Positions 34,753 through 43,241 of a DNA stretch of 64,000 nt are shown piece after piece. Source of the DNA: Nostoc sp. S4 (lineage in GTDB: Bacteria > Cyanobacteriota > Cyanobacteriia > Cyanobacteriales > Nostocaceae); the NCBI GenBank assembly GCA_029379225.1, contig JAQYWR010000035.1, positions 1 to 64,000 of the forward strand. Direction: 5' to 3'. Under the pieces are notes generated by a model that ran no database searches, was not told where the DNA came from, and saw nothing but the letters and a program-made list of their open reading frames with translations. Made by a program: the position numbers and the translations under genes. Position 1 is the first letter of the stretch. Every line of letters begins with the position of its first letter.

Positions 34753-35190
34753 ATGGGACTCAGCGACGAACTTTTGAACCCAAACAAAAAAGCTATGGTC
34801 GTAGAAGATTGCTGCAACACGATCGAAAAACAAGTTGCGTCTAAGTCAGGTATCAGCGGCATGGCTCTGAAAGCTGCCTTCGGCGCTTTAAAGGGAGTCA
34901 AGCCTGGATACATTGCTTATGGCGTTGAACAGCTTTTGCCCCAATGCTTGACAGCGCTCGATCCCATTTGGAATGAAGGCGTGAAAAAGGGCGACCCAGT
35001 AGGGTATGTGATTGCGAATTCCTCATCCACAGCAGACGCGCTCTTAAGCGTAACTGACGCGAGGCTCAAAACTGTCAAACGGCAAATCGTTCGAGGAACC
35101 TATGAAAAGCTGCGTGGTTCAGCTAAAAAACACGTTGAAGAGGCGGTGCCAGACTTAGCCAACATTATTGACAAACACACCAAGGGATGA
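34753..35190 (+). CDS. DUF6918 family protein
   Basis: 145 aa, preceded by an excellent Shine-Dalgarno sequence (CAGGAGGAGTGAA). The whole protein follows the DUF6918 pattern: MGLSDELLNPNKKAMVVEDC, then the helix KSGISGMALKAAFGALKGVKP, the LPQCLTALDPIWNEG segment, ADALLSVTDARLKTVKR, and the end YEKLRGSAKKHVEEAVPDLA. It is all helical, cytoplasmic and of unknown function, also seen in actinobacteria. GC content is higher than the surrounding AT-rich DNA, perhaps because of expression level or transfer. A purine-rich repeat follows the stop. Confidence 0.85.
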   Translation: MGLSDELLNPNKKAMVVEDCCNTIEKQVASKSGISGMALKAAFGALKGVKPGYIAYGVEQLLPQCLTALDPIWNEGVKKGDPVGYVIANSSSTADALLSVTDARLKTVKRQIVRGTYEKLRGSAKKHVEEAVPDLANIIDKHTKG

Positions 35191-35196
35191 GCGAGT

Positions 35197-35252
35197 TGGG
35201 GAGTATAGGGAGATGAGGAGATGGGGAGCAGAGGGGCAGGGGGGAAAATTTC
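35197..35252. repeat. Purine-rich low-complexity repeat
   Basis: GGGGAGTATAGGGAGATGAG-type words immediately after the DUF6918 stop codon, the same class as 3914-4050. Confidence 0.7.
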
Positions 35253-35259
35253 TAGCTTT

Positions 35260-35352
35260 TATAGCAGGAGGCAGGAGGCAGGAGCTAAAACTCTTACTGT
35301 TCCTAGCATTCACGCTTGTCATTATGTCCTAACCTATGTGACTACGGCTATA
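35260..35352 (-). repeat. Dispersed element family B, copy 1 (reverse orientation)
   Basis: 93 bp from TATAGCAGGAGGC to CTACGGCTATA. The reverse complement matches 41334-41429 and 52067-52180: GCCGTAGTCACA.., TTAGGACATAATGACAAGCG, then the CTCCTGCC tract. TATAGC/GCTATA termini are inverted. Confidence 0.8.
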
Positions 35353-35371
35353 ACTCAGCACTTAAGACTCC

Positions 35372-38300
35372 TTAGTCAACAGTCATCACTCCATACTCCT
35401 CACTACTACCAATCAAAGTAGCAATTGCCATGATTAATTCCTCTGGTTCGACGGGTTTGGATATATGCTTTTGAAACCCTGATTCGAGTGCTAGTTGCTG
35501 GTTGATTTCTCCTGCATAAGCAGTTAAAGCGACCGCCAAAATCTCTGTCCCTTGCTCTGCCTGCAATGCTTTAACTTGGCGCATCAGCATGTAACCATCT
35601 GTTTGTGGCATCCCGATATCACTTACTAGAATATCTGGTTTTGACTGTGCCAAGGCTTGTAGTGCTTCCAAAGCCGAGGCCACAGGGGTAACTTTTGCTC
35701 CAGCTTGTTCGAGGACGAATGTGTGGAATTCGCGGGTATCTACGTCATCGTCCACAACTAAGATTTGGATGCCTGTAAGAATTTCAATTGCAGGAGAAGC
35801 ATCCAAGTCAGCAATGTTGATGTCTTGTTTGACAGCTAAATCTTTTTTGATTATCGGTAGCCTGACCGTAAAACTAGCTCCTTGCCCTTCACCTAAACTT
35901 TCTGCCCAAATCGTTCCCCCATGTAGTTCTATCAGATGACGGACAATTGCTAAGCCTAACCCCAAGCCACCAAACTTGCGAGTTGTTGTGCTATCAGCTT
36001 GACGAAAATATTCAAACACGTAAGGCAGGAATTCGGAACCGATGCCCTTGCCTGTATCACTGACAACAATCTCAGCATGATTGTCAATACGCTGAAGTTG
36101 AATTTCAATTTTTCCACCTTCAGGAGTGAATTTAACAGCATTCGATAACAGATTCCAGATTACTTGTTGTAAACGGCTGGAATCACCCAAAATTTGCTCT
36201 CCAGAAGCATCTAAAATTTGCTGAATTTGAATATTTTTAGCCTCTGCTGCCAGACGCACTGTCTCTAATGCCGCATCAATCACCAACACTAGGTTGACAG
36301 GAAACATGTTGAGGCTGAGTTTGCCTTGTAAGATGCGAGAGACATCGAGCAAATCTTCAATCAGTTGAGCTTGTAATTTCGCATTACGCTCAATCGTGGC
36401 AATAGCTTTTTTGAGTGCGGTTTGGTCAAACTCACGCGTTAGTAACAGACTCGCCCAACCGAGAATCGGATTGAGTGGCGATCGCAATTCATGAGACAGT
36501 ACTGCTAGAAACTCATCCTTGATGCGGTTGGCTCTTTCGGCTTCGGTTCTGGCAGTTTGCTCAAGTTGCAGCAGGCGATCGCGTTCTGCTTCTGCTGCCT
36601 TGCGTTCGCTAATATCAATACACGAGCCGATGTAGCCCAGGAATTCTCCTTCGGCAGTAAACCTGGGTACACCGACATCAAAAATCCAGCGGTATTCGCC
36701 ATCAAAGCGTCTGAGTCGGTATTCCATTTGAAACTTTTGATGGGCATTAAACGCATTCACATAAGTATCTAAGCAATATTGGAAATCCTCAAGATGCACT
36801 CCTTCAGTCCAACCATTGCCTATCTCTTGCTCTTTGGTTCGTCCCGTGAACTCAAACCAACTATTGTTAAAATAATTACATAAACTATCGACACCAGATA
36901 TCCAAATCAACATTGGTGTTGAATCTGCTATTAGTCGAAAGCGTTCCTCACTCTCACGAAGTGCTTCTTGTGCTTGTTTGCGTAAGCGCAGTTCCTCGTA
37001 GACATCACTGATATCTGTAACAAATATTGATACTCCTTGTGCAAAGGGATAAATGCGATTCTCAAACCAGCGATTCCATCTAGGATAAAAGTATTCAAAA
37101 CGAACGACGGTCTGTTCGGCGAGCGCTCGATGAACTTGGATATCAAACTCGCTGGCTACAATATCTGGAAACACTTCCCAAATGCTCCTACCTAGCAATT
37201 CTTCCTTTGAAAGACCAAGAACTTCTGTTACTCGCTGATTGACAAAGGTGTAGCGCCACTCGCAATCCAACACAAAGAACTGGTCTTGGATACCAGCTAA
37301 AACTGTCTCCAGGTGTGCTTTTGCAACCTCAGCCTCAATCCGTAACTCTTGTTCGCGTTCCATTGTCTGCTGTCTCAAACGAGCCATTTTTATGGCTGCT
37401 TCTACCCGCACCAATAATTCACGGGCAGAGAACGGTTTAATCAGGTAATCATCAGCTCCGGCTTCTAAACCTCCTACCCGTGCCTCTTCTCCTGCCCGTG
37501 CCGACAGCAGAATAATCGGAACTTTTCTTGTCTGCGGCTCGGCGCGTAATGCTTGCAACAATCCAAAGCCATCTAACAAAGGCATCATCACATCTGTCAG
37601 CACCAAGTCTGGCAGACACCGCCGCACAGAATCCAAAGCAGCTAAACCATCCGGCACTGCTTCCACTTCATAGTGCTGACTTAACAACCGCTTGACATAA
37701 TCGCGCATATCAGCATTGTCGTCAGCTAAAAGAATCCGGGGTATTGAGGAAGGTGAAGCCTTTGAAGGGGATAAGGGGTAATCGGGATTAGGGATTAGGG
37801 ATTGGGAAAACTTTTGTGCTGCTCCCTTGTCCCCAGTGTTCTCTTCGGGCAGCCAACGCAGAGCTTCTTCTAAATAGGGTGCTGCACCTAATGCAGTTGA
37901 AGTTAAGGTGCGAGTGGCACTAATCCGGTCTGGAGGCAAATGAGCATACCCTGTAGGAATTGATACAGTAAAGCAACTACCTGCTCCCAGAACACTGGTT
38001 ACTTGGACTGTTCCACCATGCATTTTCACCAATTCTTGCACCAGTGACAAGCCAATTCCTGACCCTTCAAAAGTTCGTCCTTGCGCTCCTTTGACGCGGT
38101 GAAATCGTTCAAACAGATGGGGAATTTCTGTTGCTGGAATACCGATTCCTGTATCTTGCACTGACAATTCTACGAATGCAGATGCGGGGATGAGGGAGAT
38201 GGGGGGATGAGGAGATGAGGGGATAGGGGGAAAGACTTGTTGCAAGCTCTCCTCTGCTCTCCCTATTTTCTCTATGTCCTGTTTCTCTACCCACTGCAAG

Positions 38301-39799
38301 CTCACCGAAATTTTTCCTGCTAAGGTGAATTTGAATGCATTAGATAGCAGGTTAAAAACAATTTTTTCCCACATCTGACGATCTACATACACTGGTGCTG
38401 GTAAAGGAGGACAATTAACTGATAACTGCATTCCTACTCGTTCGATCGCTGAACGAAAAACACTAGCTAGTTCGGCGGTGAAAATGGTCAGGTCTGTGGG
38501 TTCGTATGAAGCTTGAACCCGTCCGGCTTCAATCCGTGAGAAGTCTAACAGGCTGTTGACTAGTTTCAATAAACGCATTCCGTTGCGTTGCACCATTTTT
38601 AACTGCTCTTGTTCGTTAGCTGGTAGCAGGTTGGCACAATTGGCTAAGGTTTCTTCTAGTGGCCCCAACATTAGGGTTAATGGGGTACGAAACTCGTGGC
38701 TGACGTTGCTAAAGAAGACAGTTTTGGCGCGATCGATTTCTGCTAAAGCTTCGGCGCGTTTGCGCTCTTGTTCGTAAGCTTGGGCGTTGGCAATGCTAGC
38801 TGCGATTTGAGCTGCAATTAGTTCGATGAATCCTCTATAATTATCGTCGAATAACCGAAAAGGGTTCAGACCAGCAATTAAGATGCCAGCTTTACCGCTT
38901 TGACCGGATGGTGCGATGGGTACAGCCACCCCTTGATGTGGCGATCGCTGCCATACACCAGAAGGCAAGCTGCCAAAATCCGCTTCTAAGATGTCAACCA
39001 ACCTTGTTTGATGCGTTCTGATGACTTCTGCAAAAGGCCAAACCGTATCAGAATTGAGCGCAACTGTCTCTGGAACTGCAATTTGGTTTGGTTGAATGCG
39101 GCATGTTCTAGCAAGAAAAACTTGCTCTCGATCTGGATCGACTAAATAAATCATTGCAAAAGGTAAGTCGTAAGGATTGGTTTCCAAACAACTCGCACTC
39201 AGCTTACAGGCTTCATCGAATGTCCGCGCGTCTGCTGTTCTAGTTGCTAACTCTCGTAACAGTTTCAACTGACGCTCACTAATGATGCGTTGTGTGTCGT
39301 CTGTGTTGGCGCAGATAATCCCACCTGTGTCGCCCTCGTCATTGGGAACTGGGCTATAAGAAAAAGTATAATAGGTTTCCTCTGGGTAGCCGTTACGCTC
39401 CATAATCAGCAACAGCGCTTCGTCGTAAGTGCCCTCGTTCTTAAGCATCGCTGATTCTGCTCTCGGCCCAACCTGATCCCAAATCTCCCGCCACACATAG
39501 GAAGCTGGCTGGCCGAGTGCTTCTGGATGTTTGCCGCCAATAATAGCTTTGTAAGGGTCGTTATAAAGGTTAATCAGTTCATCGCCCCACCAGACAAACA
39601 TCGGTTGACGAGAAGTGAGCATAATCCGCACCGCAGTTTTTAAACTCTGCGGCCACTGCTGTGTTGGTCCAAGGGAGGTTTTCGACCAGTCGATTTCTCG
39701 CATCCGCACACCCATTTCACCCCCACCGAGAAGGAAATTGCCGTCGGCCTTAGTTAGTGGCGTTGACTTGTTTTTCATTAGTTCCTCTCGATTAGTCAT
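35372..39799 (-). CDS. Hybrid sensor histidine kinase / response regulator
   Basis: 1475 aa, no membrane helix, so cytoplasmic. Order: PAS-like domain (~50-165), GAF (~185-335), HisKA with the phospho-acceptor in SNVSHEFRTPLTLM (His ~369), HATPase (~480-625), receiver 1 (~690-805; Asp in LVLTDVMMP), PAS (~835-950), PAS (~965-1080), second HisKA (LAVLSHELRSPLNPILGW, His ~1103), second HATPase (~1200-1320) and receiver 2 (Asp in ILVSDIGMP, ~1393). Two complete kinase-receiver modules in one chain suggest an internal phosphorelay. Low-complexity linkers (near 530 and 665) are coded by purine-rich repeat DNA. No partner regulator gene is adjacent. ATG at 39799; GTG/TTG alternatives are not needed. 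Confidence 0.93.
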   Translation of the reverse strand: MTNREELMKNKSTPLTKADGNFLLGGGEMGVRMREIDWSKTSLGPTQQWPQSLKTAVRIMLTSRQPMFVWWGDELINLYNDPYKAIIGGKHPEALGQPASYVWREIWDQVGPRAESAMLKNEGTYDEALLLIMERNGYPEETYYTFSYSPVPNDEGDTGGIICANTDDTQRIISERQLKLLRELATRTADARTFDEACKLSASCLETNPYDLPFAMIYLVDPDREQVFLARTCRIQPNQIAVPETVALNSDTVWPFAEVIRTHQTRLVDILEADFGSLPSGVWQRSPHQGVAVPIAPSGQSGKAGILIAGLNPFRLFDDNYRGFIELIAAQIAASIANAQAYEQERKRAEALAEIDRAKTVFFSNVSHEFRTPLTLMLGPLEETLANCANLLPANEQEQLKMVQRNGMRLLKLVNSLLDFSRIEAGRVQASYEPTDLTIFTAELASVFRSAIERVGMQLSVNCPPLPAPVYVDRQMWEKIVFNLLSNAFKFTLAGKISVSLQWVEKQDIEKIGRAEESLQQVFPPIPSSPHPPISLIPASAFVELSVQDTGIGIPATEIPHLFERFHRVKGAQGRTFEGSGIGLSLVQELVKMHGGTVQVTSVLGAGSCFTVSIPTGYAHLPPDRISATRTLTSTALGAAPYLEEALRWLPEENTGDKGAAQKFSQSLIPNPDYPLSPSKASPSSIPRILLADDNADMRDYVKRLLSQHYEVEAVPDGLAALDSVRRCLPDLVLTDVMMPLLDGFGLLQALRAEPQTRKVPIILLSARAGEEARVGGLEAGADDYLIKPFSARELLVRVEAAIKMARLRQQTMEREQELRIEAEVAKAHLETVLAGIQDQFFVLDCEWRYTFVNQRVTEVLGLSKEELLGRSIWEVFPDIVASEFDIQVHRALAEQTVVRFEYFYPRWNRWFENRIYPFAQGVSIFVTDISDVYEELRLRKQAQEALRESEERFRLIADSTPMLIWISGVDSLCNYFNNSWFEFTGRTKEQEIGNGWTEGVHLEDFQYCLDTYVNAFNAHQKFQMEYRLRRFDGEYRWIFDVGVPRFTAEGEFLGYIGSCIDISERKAAEAERDRLLQLEQTARTEAERANRIKDEFLAVLSHELRSPLNPILGWASLLLTREFDQTALKKAIATIERNAKLQAQLIEDLLDVSRILQGKLSLNMFPVNLVLVIDAALETVRLAAEAKNIQIQQILDASGEQILGDSSRLQQVIWNLLSNAVKFTPEGGKIEIQLQRIDNHAEIVVSDTGKGIGSEFLPYVFEYFRQADSTTTRKFGGLGLGLAIVRHLIELHGGTIWAESLGEGQGASFTVRLPIIKKDLAVKQDINIADLDASPAIEILTGIQILVVDDDVDTREFHTFVLEQAGAKVTPVASALEALQALAQSKPDILVSDIGMPQTDGYMLMRQVKALQAEQGTEILAVALTAYAGEINQQLALESGFQKHISKPVEPEELIMAIATLIGSSEEYGVMTVD

Positions 39800-39920
39800 G
39801 GGTCGGGTACAAAGCTACAGTTGTAGTCATCTACTCCTAAAAATTCTCTTTTCGTTTATAACTTACTAAAACATTACTGAGTGCCGATTTTAAGGAGCAA
39901 TTCAGCACCGAACAAAAAGC

Positions 39921-40175
39921 CTACTCTTGTTGTCCAAAGTATGTTGTTTGAAGAATTTTACCTCGATCGCCTAGCTCATTGAGTAGGGTACTAATACGCT
40001 GCATTGCCGAAGGAGAAAGTATCGCAGGTTGATTTTGCCAGCAGTTGATTGTTGGGAAAGTAAAGCCATCGGCGGCAAACTTTTGTTGAAATAAATTTAA
40101 TTCTGGCCGCAAGGCACGCACTAATTTGTCTATACTGGGTTGTTTCGCTATAAGTAGGCCTCTACTCTGAGGCAT
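39921..40175 (-). CDS. Small hypothetical protein
   Basis: 84 aa from the ATG at 40175 (a slightly longer start at 40184 is in frame). Starts MPQSRGLLIAKQPSIDKLVR, with a middle part FAADGFTFPTINCWQNQPAI and an end LNELGDRGKILQTTYFG. The composition looks like a real protein, but no family is recognised. It lies 5' of the hybrid kinase on the same strand, 121 bp apart, so co-transcription is possible. Confidence 0.45.
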   Translation of the reverse strand: MPQSRGLLIAKQPSIDKLVRALRPELNLFQQKFAADGFTFPTINCWQNQPAILSPSAMQRISTLLNELGDRGKILQTTYFGQQE

Positions 40176-40184
40176 ATCAATCAA

Positions 40185-40976
40185 AGTTTATAAAACTCTA
40201 TATATCTTATTTTTTATGGTAAAGATTGTTTTACGTCTATTATTCTTGAGATAGAGATTGTGATTTCAGGAGTTTTTTCCATTAGCTAGGATAGAGGAGT
40301 TGGTGCTGGGCGATCGCTCCCCAAAAATCGATGCCAAAACCAATCAACTAGCAAATACGAAAGAATTAGTCAATTATCCGAGCCAAAATTGGAAGTCAAA
40401 CAAGCTTTATCTCTGGCTTTGAGATTTAGTTTATATACTTCACTTTACTCAAAATCTGTTGTCAATCTAGATCTATATTTAGCAAAATATTCAATTAGCT
40501 TCCCATTAATTTAATTTATGCTTTTAACAAATAAGAATATTTGATTATTATTTCAGAGTTATTTATGATCGTAGAAAATATTTAATTTAACCAAAAATTT
40601 GCCTGTTAATTTATTTAATATCTAGAAGTAAGCGAGTTTTCAAAACTAATAATAACTGCGACAAAAAAGCTGAAATAAAGCTGAAATCAGATTTCTAAAG
40701 TAAATTAATACTAAATGAGTTAAAGAATATTTATAAATTAGAGTAATGTTTTTACCTCCTGACTTGAAAAAGGGTGTAGTGTGTGGGGTGTAGGGGATAT
40801 TCCTTTTTCATGCATGGCAGTAAAACTTGTTTCATTGGGACTGCCCCCAACAAGAACTACCCCCTGCCTCCTGCTATATATGTAACTTAAAAATCAGCTT
40901 TGAGAAAGTAAACCAACTATATCAAACTCTTATTATAGATAGCATACCAACTTGATTGAGAAATTTCCTAAATATA
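40185..40976. other. AT-rich intergenic region
   Basis: About 790 bp without a credible gene. 40745-40890 holds low-complexity words (GGGTGTAGTGTGTGGGGTGT, CCCCCTGCCTCCTGCTATAT) that look like a degraded family B repeat end. The remainder is AT-rich. Confidence 0.4.
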
Positions 40977-41279
40977 ATGAACATCAAATTCTTCCAAATT
41001 ACTATAGTATTATTACTAATTGTGTTCAACTTAGTAATTGCTTCTCCCACTTGGGCAAAAACAACACCTTCCTTAACTAGCAATCCTAACTATTTTGAAG
41101 TAGGGCAAAAAGTCATTTGGCTTTATAAAGCTCGTGGTGATTCTACTAATATTCAGAGAATTCCCGCAGAAATCATCAAATTAGGTTCTAAGGAAGTGCA
41201 AATCAAGATACACAAAAATAAAAACGAATTTGTGAATCGTTGGGTGAATCCAAATAAGCTGGAAAATTCGCCAAATTAG
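40977..41279 (+). CDS. Small secreted protein with SH3/Tudor-like domain (hypothetical)
   Basis: 100 aa from the ATG at 40977; a TTG at 40956 is in frame but less likely. A clear signal peptide (MNIKFFQITIVLLLIVFNLV, then ASPTWA) precedes a small beta domain: FEVGQKVIWLYKARGD, RIPAEIIKLGSKEVQIKI, then FVNRWVNPNKLEN. The pattern of a short V-W strand, an I-I-K-L turn and a W-V-P end looks like an SH3/Tudor-like barrel, but this is inferred from spacing only. Its NPNYFEV start resembles the NPDYIEV start of the secreted protein at 26379. Confidence 0.6.
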   Translation: MNIKFFQITIVLLLIVFNLVIASPTWAKTTPSLTSNPNYFEVGQKVIWLYKARGDSTNIQRIPAEIIKLGSKEVQIKIHKNKNEFVNRWVNPNKLENSPN

Positions 41280-41333
41280 AGCGATCTGAGAAACTCAAAA
41301 AGAATTTTTTGTCAGATGTAAGGGTGCTATAAC

Positions 41334-41429
41334 TTATGCCGTAGTCACACCCTTTAGGACATAATGATAAGCATGAATGCTAGCAACAGTAATAGTTTTA
41401 CCTCCTGCTGCCTTCTGCCTCTTGCTATA
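41334..41429 (+). repeat. Dispersed element family B, copy 2
   Basis: 96 bp beginning TTATGCCGTAGTCACACCCT and ending CTTGCTATA. Homologous to 52067-52180 and to the reverse complement of 35260-35352. It lies between the secreted-protein gene and the convergent murD gene. Confidence 0.8.
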
Positions 41430-41448
41430 ATATGAGCCTCAAAACTAC

Positions 41449-43158
41449 TTAAACTATGGACTGTTGACTAGAATTTTCTGTGTTTGCAAGTTCTAGTTTG
41501 CTAACTTTGGAGTTTTCTACCCAAGCAAGGCACAACTGGCGGAAATGGTCGCCCCGCACCTCAAAATTTGGGTACTGGTCGAAACTCGCGCAAGCAGGAG
41601 ATAGCAACACTACAGATGCTTGATATTGCTTGGCTAATTCCGCAGCTCTAGGGATTGCTCTTTCCATAGTTTCCACAAGTTCGTAAGTATAATAGCCTAC
41701 CTCTTGCAACCGTTGGGCAAATGCGGGTGCAGCAGAGCCAATTAATAATACAGCAGCAGCTTTGCTTTGAATTTCTGCAAGCCAAGCAGTATCATCACCT
41801 GCTTTCGCTTCTCCACCAGCAATTAAAATCGCTGGACTGTTCGCTGATGTTAAGCCAACTTCCGCAGCATCGTAGTTGGTGGCTTTGCTATCATTAATAA
41901 AATCAATGCCTTCCCAAGTGCAGATATATTCTAAACGATGGGCAACTCCAGGAAATTCACTAATTGCACGAGCGATCGCTTCACGATTAATTCCCGCCAA
42001 CCGCGCTGTTGCTACCGCCATCAATAGGTTTTGCTGGTTATGTTCTCCCACCATCCGCAAAGCAGATACTTTCACAATCCGTTCTGGTGCAGAGGTAGCA
42101 GTTAATTTTTCTACAACCCAGCCATCTTCAATATAAAAGCCTTGTTCGCTAATCAGGAAATCTTTTCCTTTGACACTTGTCCAATAAGCATTCGGCCAAG
42201 CACTCAAACCTAACTTGCTTAAATAAGCATCATCGCCATTAAATACTTGTAACTCAGACTGGCGCAATAACTTAGCTTTGATGTTGTAATAATTCTCTAA
42301 AGTTTTATGCCGCGCCAGATGATCCGGTGTGAAAGTCGTCCAAACACCGATACGAGGTGCAAGAGAGGTTGATGATTCTATTTGATAGCTGCTAATTTCG
42401 GCAATTATCCAATCGAGTGAAGAAGACGCAAAGACTGGGAAAGAAGCAGACGCAAAGACTGGCAGATGTACTGAAGCAGTCGCAGTCTTGGATGCCACTA
42501 GCTTTATGCCGTCAGACCCGTCCCCCGCAGTAGCTTGGGTTTGTGTCGGTTGCGTTAGCGACAAAGGAGCGTCACTGTCGAACCCGTTCGCTCTTAGCGT
42601 TCCTGAAGGGTAGGGTGACGTGGGGAGAGAATTGTCTGTGTTGCTGTGTGCCCGTGTCTTTGCCTCCCGGTGTCCGTTCCAAGACAGAGCGACTTCGCAG
42701 GCGGCGTAACCAATGTTACCGCAAGCGGGTGCATTCAACCCTGCTGCTTGGAAAATCGCAGCAATTAAAGCTGTGGTAGTAGTTTTGCCATTAGTGCCGG
42801 TAATTCCTACCCAAGGTAGCGATTGCAAGTATCGCCAAGCGAGTTCCATTTCCCCAATGATTTCAATACCTAATTGGCGTGCCTGATTTAATACAGGAAT
42901 GTCCCAAGGTACGCCAGGACTGACGACTATTAATTCTGGTAAATTAGCACCATTCAATTCCGGGGATTGACCTAGTTTAACGATTATTTGTTCGGCAGCG
43001 AGTTCTTGTTGTTGGAGGAGGGTTTCGGAGGTGTTGCGTTCAGCTAAGGTCTTGGCGCTAGCGGAATCGCTTAGCTCCACCTCCCAACCTTCCCGTTTCA
43101 ACAATCTCGCCGCAGCAACACCGGACTTTCCCAATCCAATTACATGAGCTTTGGACAT
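41449..43158 (-). CDS. murD: UDP-N-acetylmuramoylalanine--D-glutamate ligase, with internal insertion
   Basis: 569 aa from the ATG at 43158 (an upstream GTG is unlikely). MurD adds D-Glu to UDP-MurNAc-L-Ala with ATP. Visible: N-terminal HVIGLGKSGVAAARLL, ATP-binding GITGTNGKTTTTALIAAI, the central EISSYQIESS and HNQQNLLMAVATA, the C-terminal FINDSKATNYDAA and LLSPACASFDQYPNFEVRG. The usual length is about 450 aa. The excess is one block at ~161-246 between ALSWNGHR and LDWIIAE, rich in Ser/Thr/Ala/Pro (DNSLPTSPYPSGTLRANG). Its DNA (42420-42675) carries dispersed-repeat words and a duplicated GACGCAAAGACTGG. The frame is kept, so the enzyme probably works with a surface loop. Confidence 0.93.
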   Translation of the reverse strand: MSKAHVIGLGKSGVAAARLLKREGWEVELSDSASAKTLAERNTSETLLQQQELAAEQIIVKLGQSPELNGANLPELIVVSPGVPWDIPVLNQARQLGIEIIGEMELAWRYLQSLPWVGITGTNGKTTTTALIAAIFQAAGLNAPACGNIGYAACEVALSWNGHREAKTRAHSNTDNSLPTSPYPSGTLRANGFDSDAPLSLTQPTQTQATAGDGSDGIKLVASKTATASVHLPVFASASFPVFASSSLDWIIAEISSYQIESSTSLAPRIGVWTTFTPDHLARHKTLENYYNIKAKLLRQSELQVFNGDDAYLSKLGLSAWPNAYWTSVKGKDFLISEQGFYIEDGWVVEKLTATSAPERIVKVSALRMVGEHNQQNLLMAVATARLAGINREAIARAISEFPGVAHRLEYICTWEGIDFINDSKATNYDAAEVGLTSANSPAILIAGGEAKAGDDTAWLAEIQSKAAAVLLIGSAAPAFAQRLQEVGYYTYELVETMERAIPRAAELAKQYQASVVLLSPACASFDQYPNFEVRGDHFRQLCLAWVENSKVSKLELANTENSSQQSIV

Positions 43159-43241
43159 AGATTGCAGCAGAGGTCCCTGGTTAAGCACTCCCTATACTAA
43201 CGTTTATTAGCAAAAATTACACAACTTTTTGTCGATCTACG

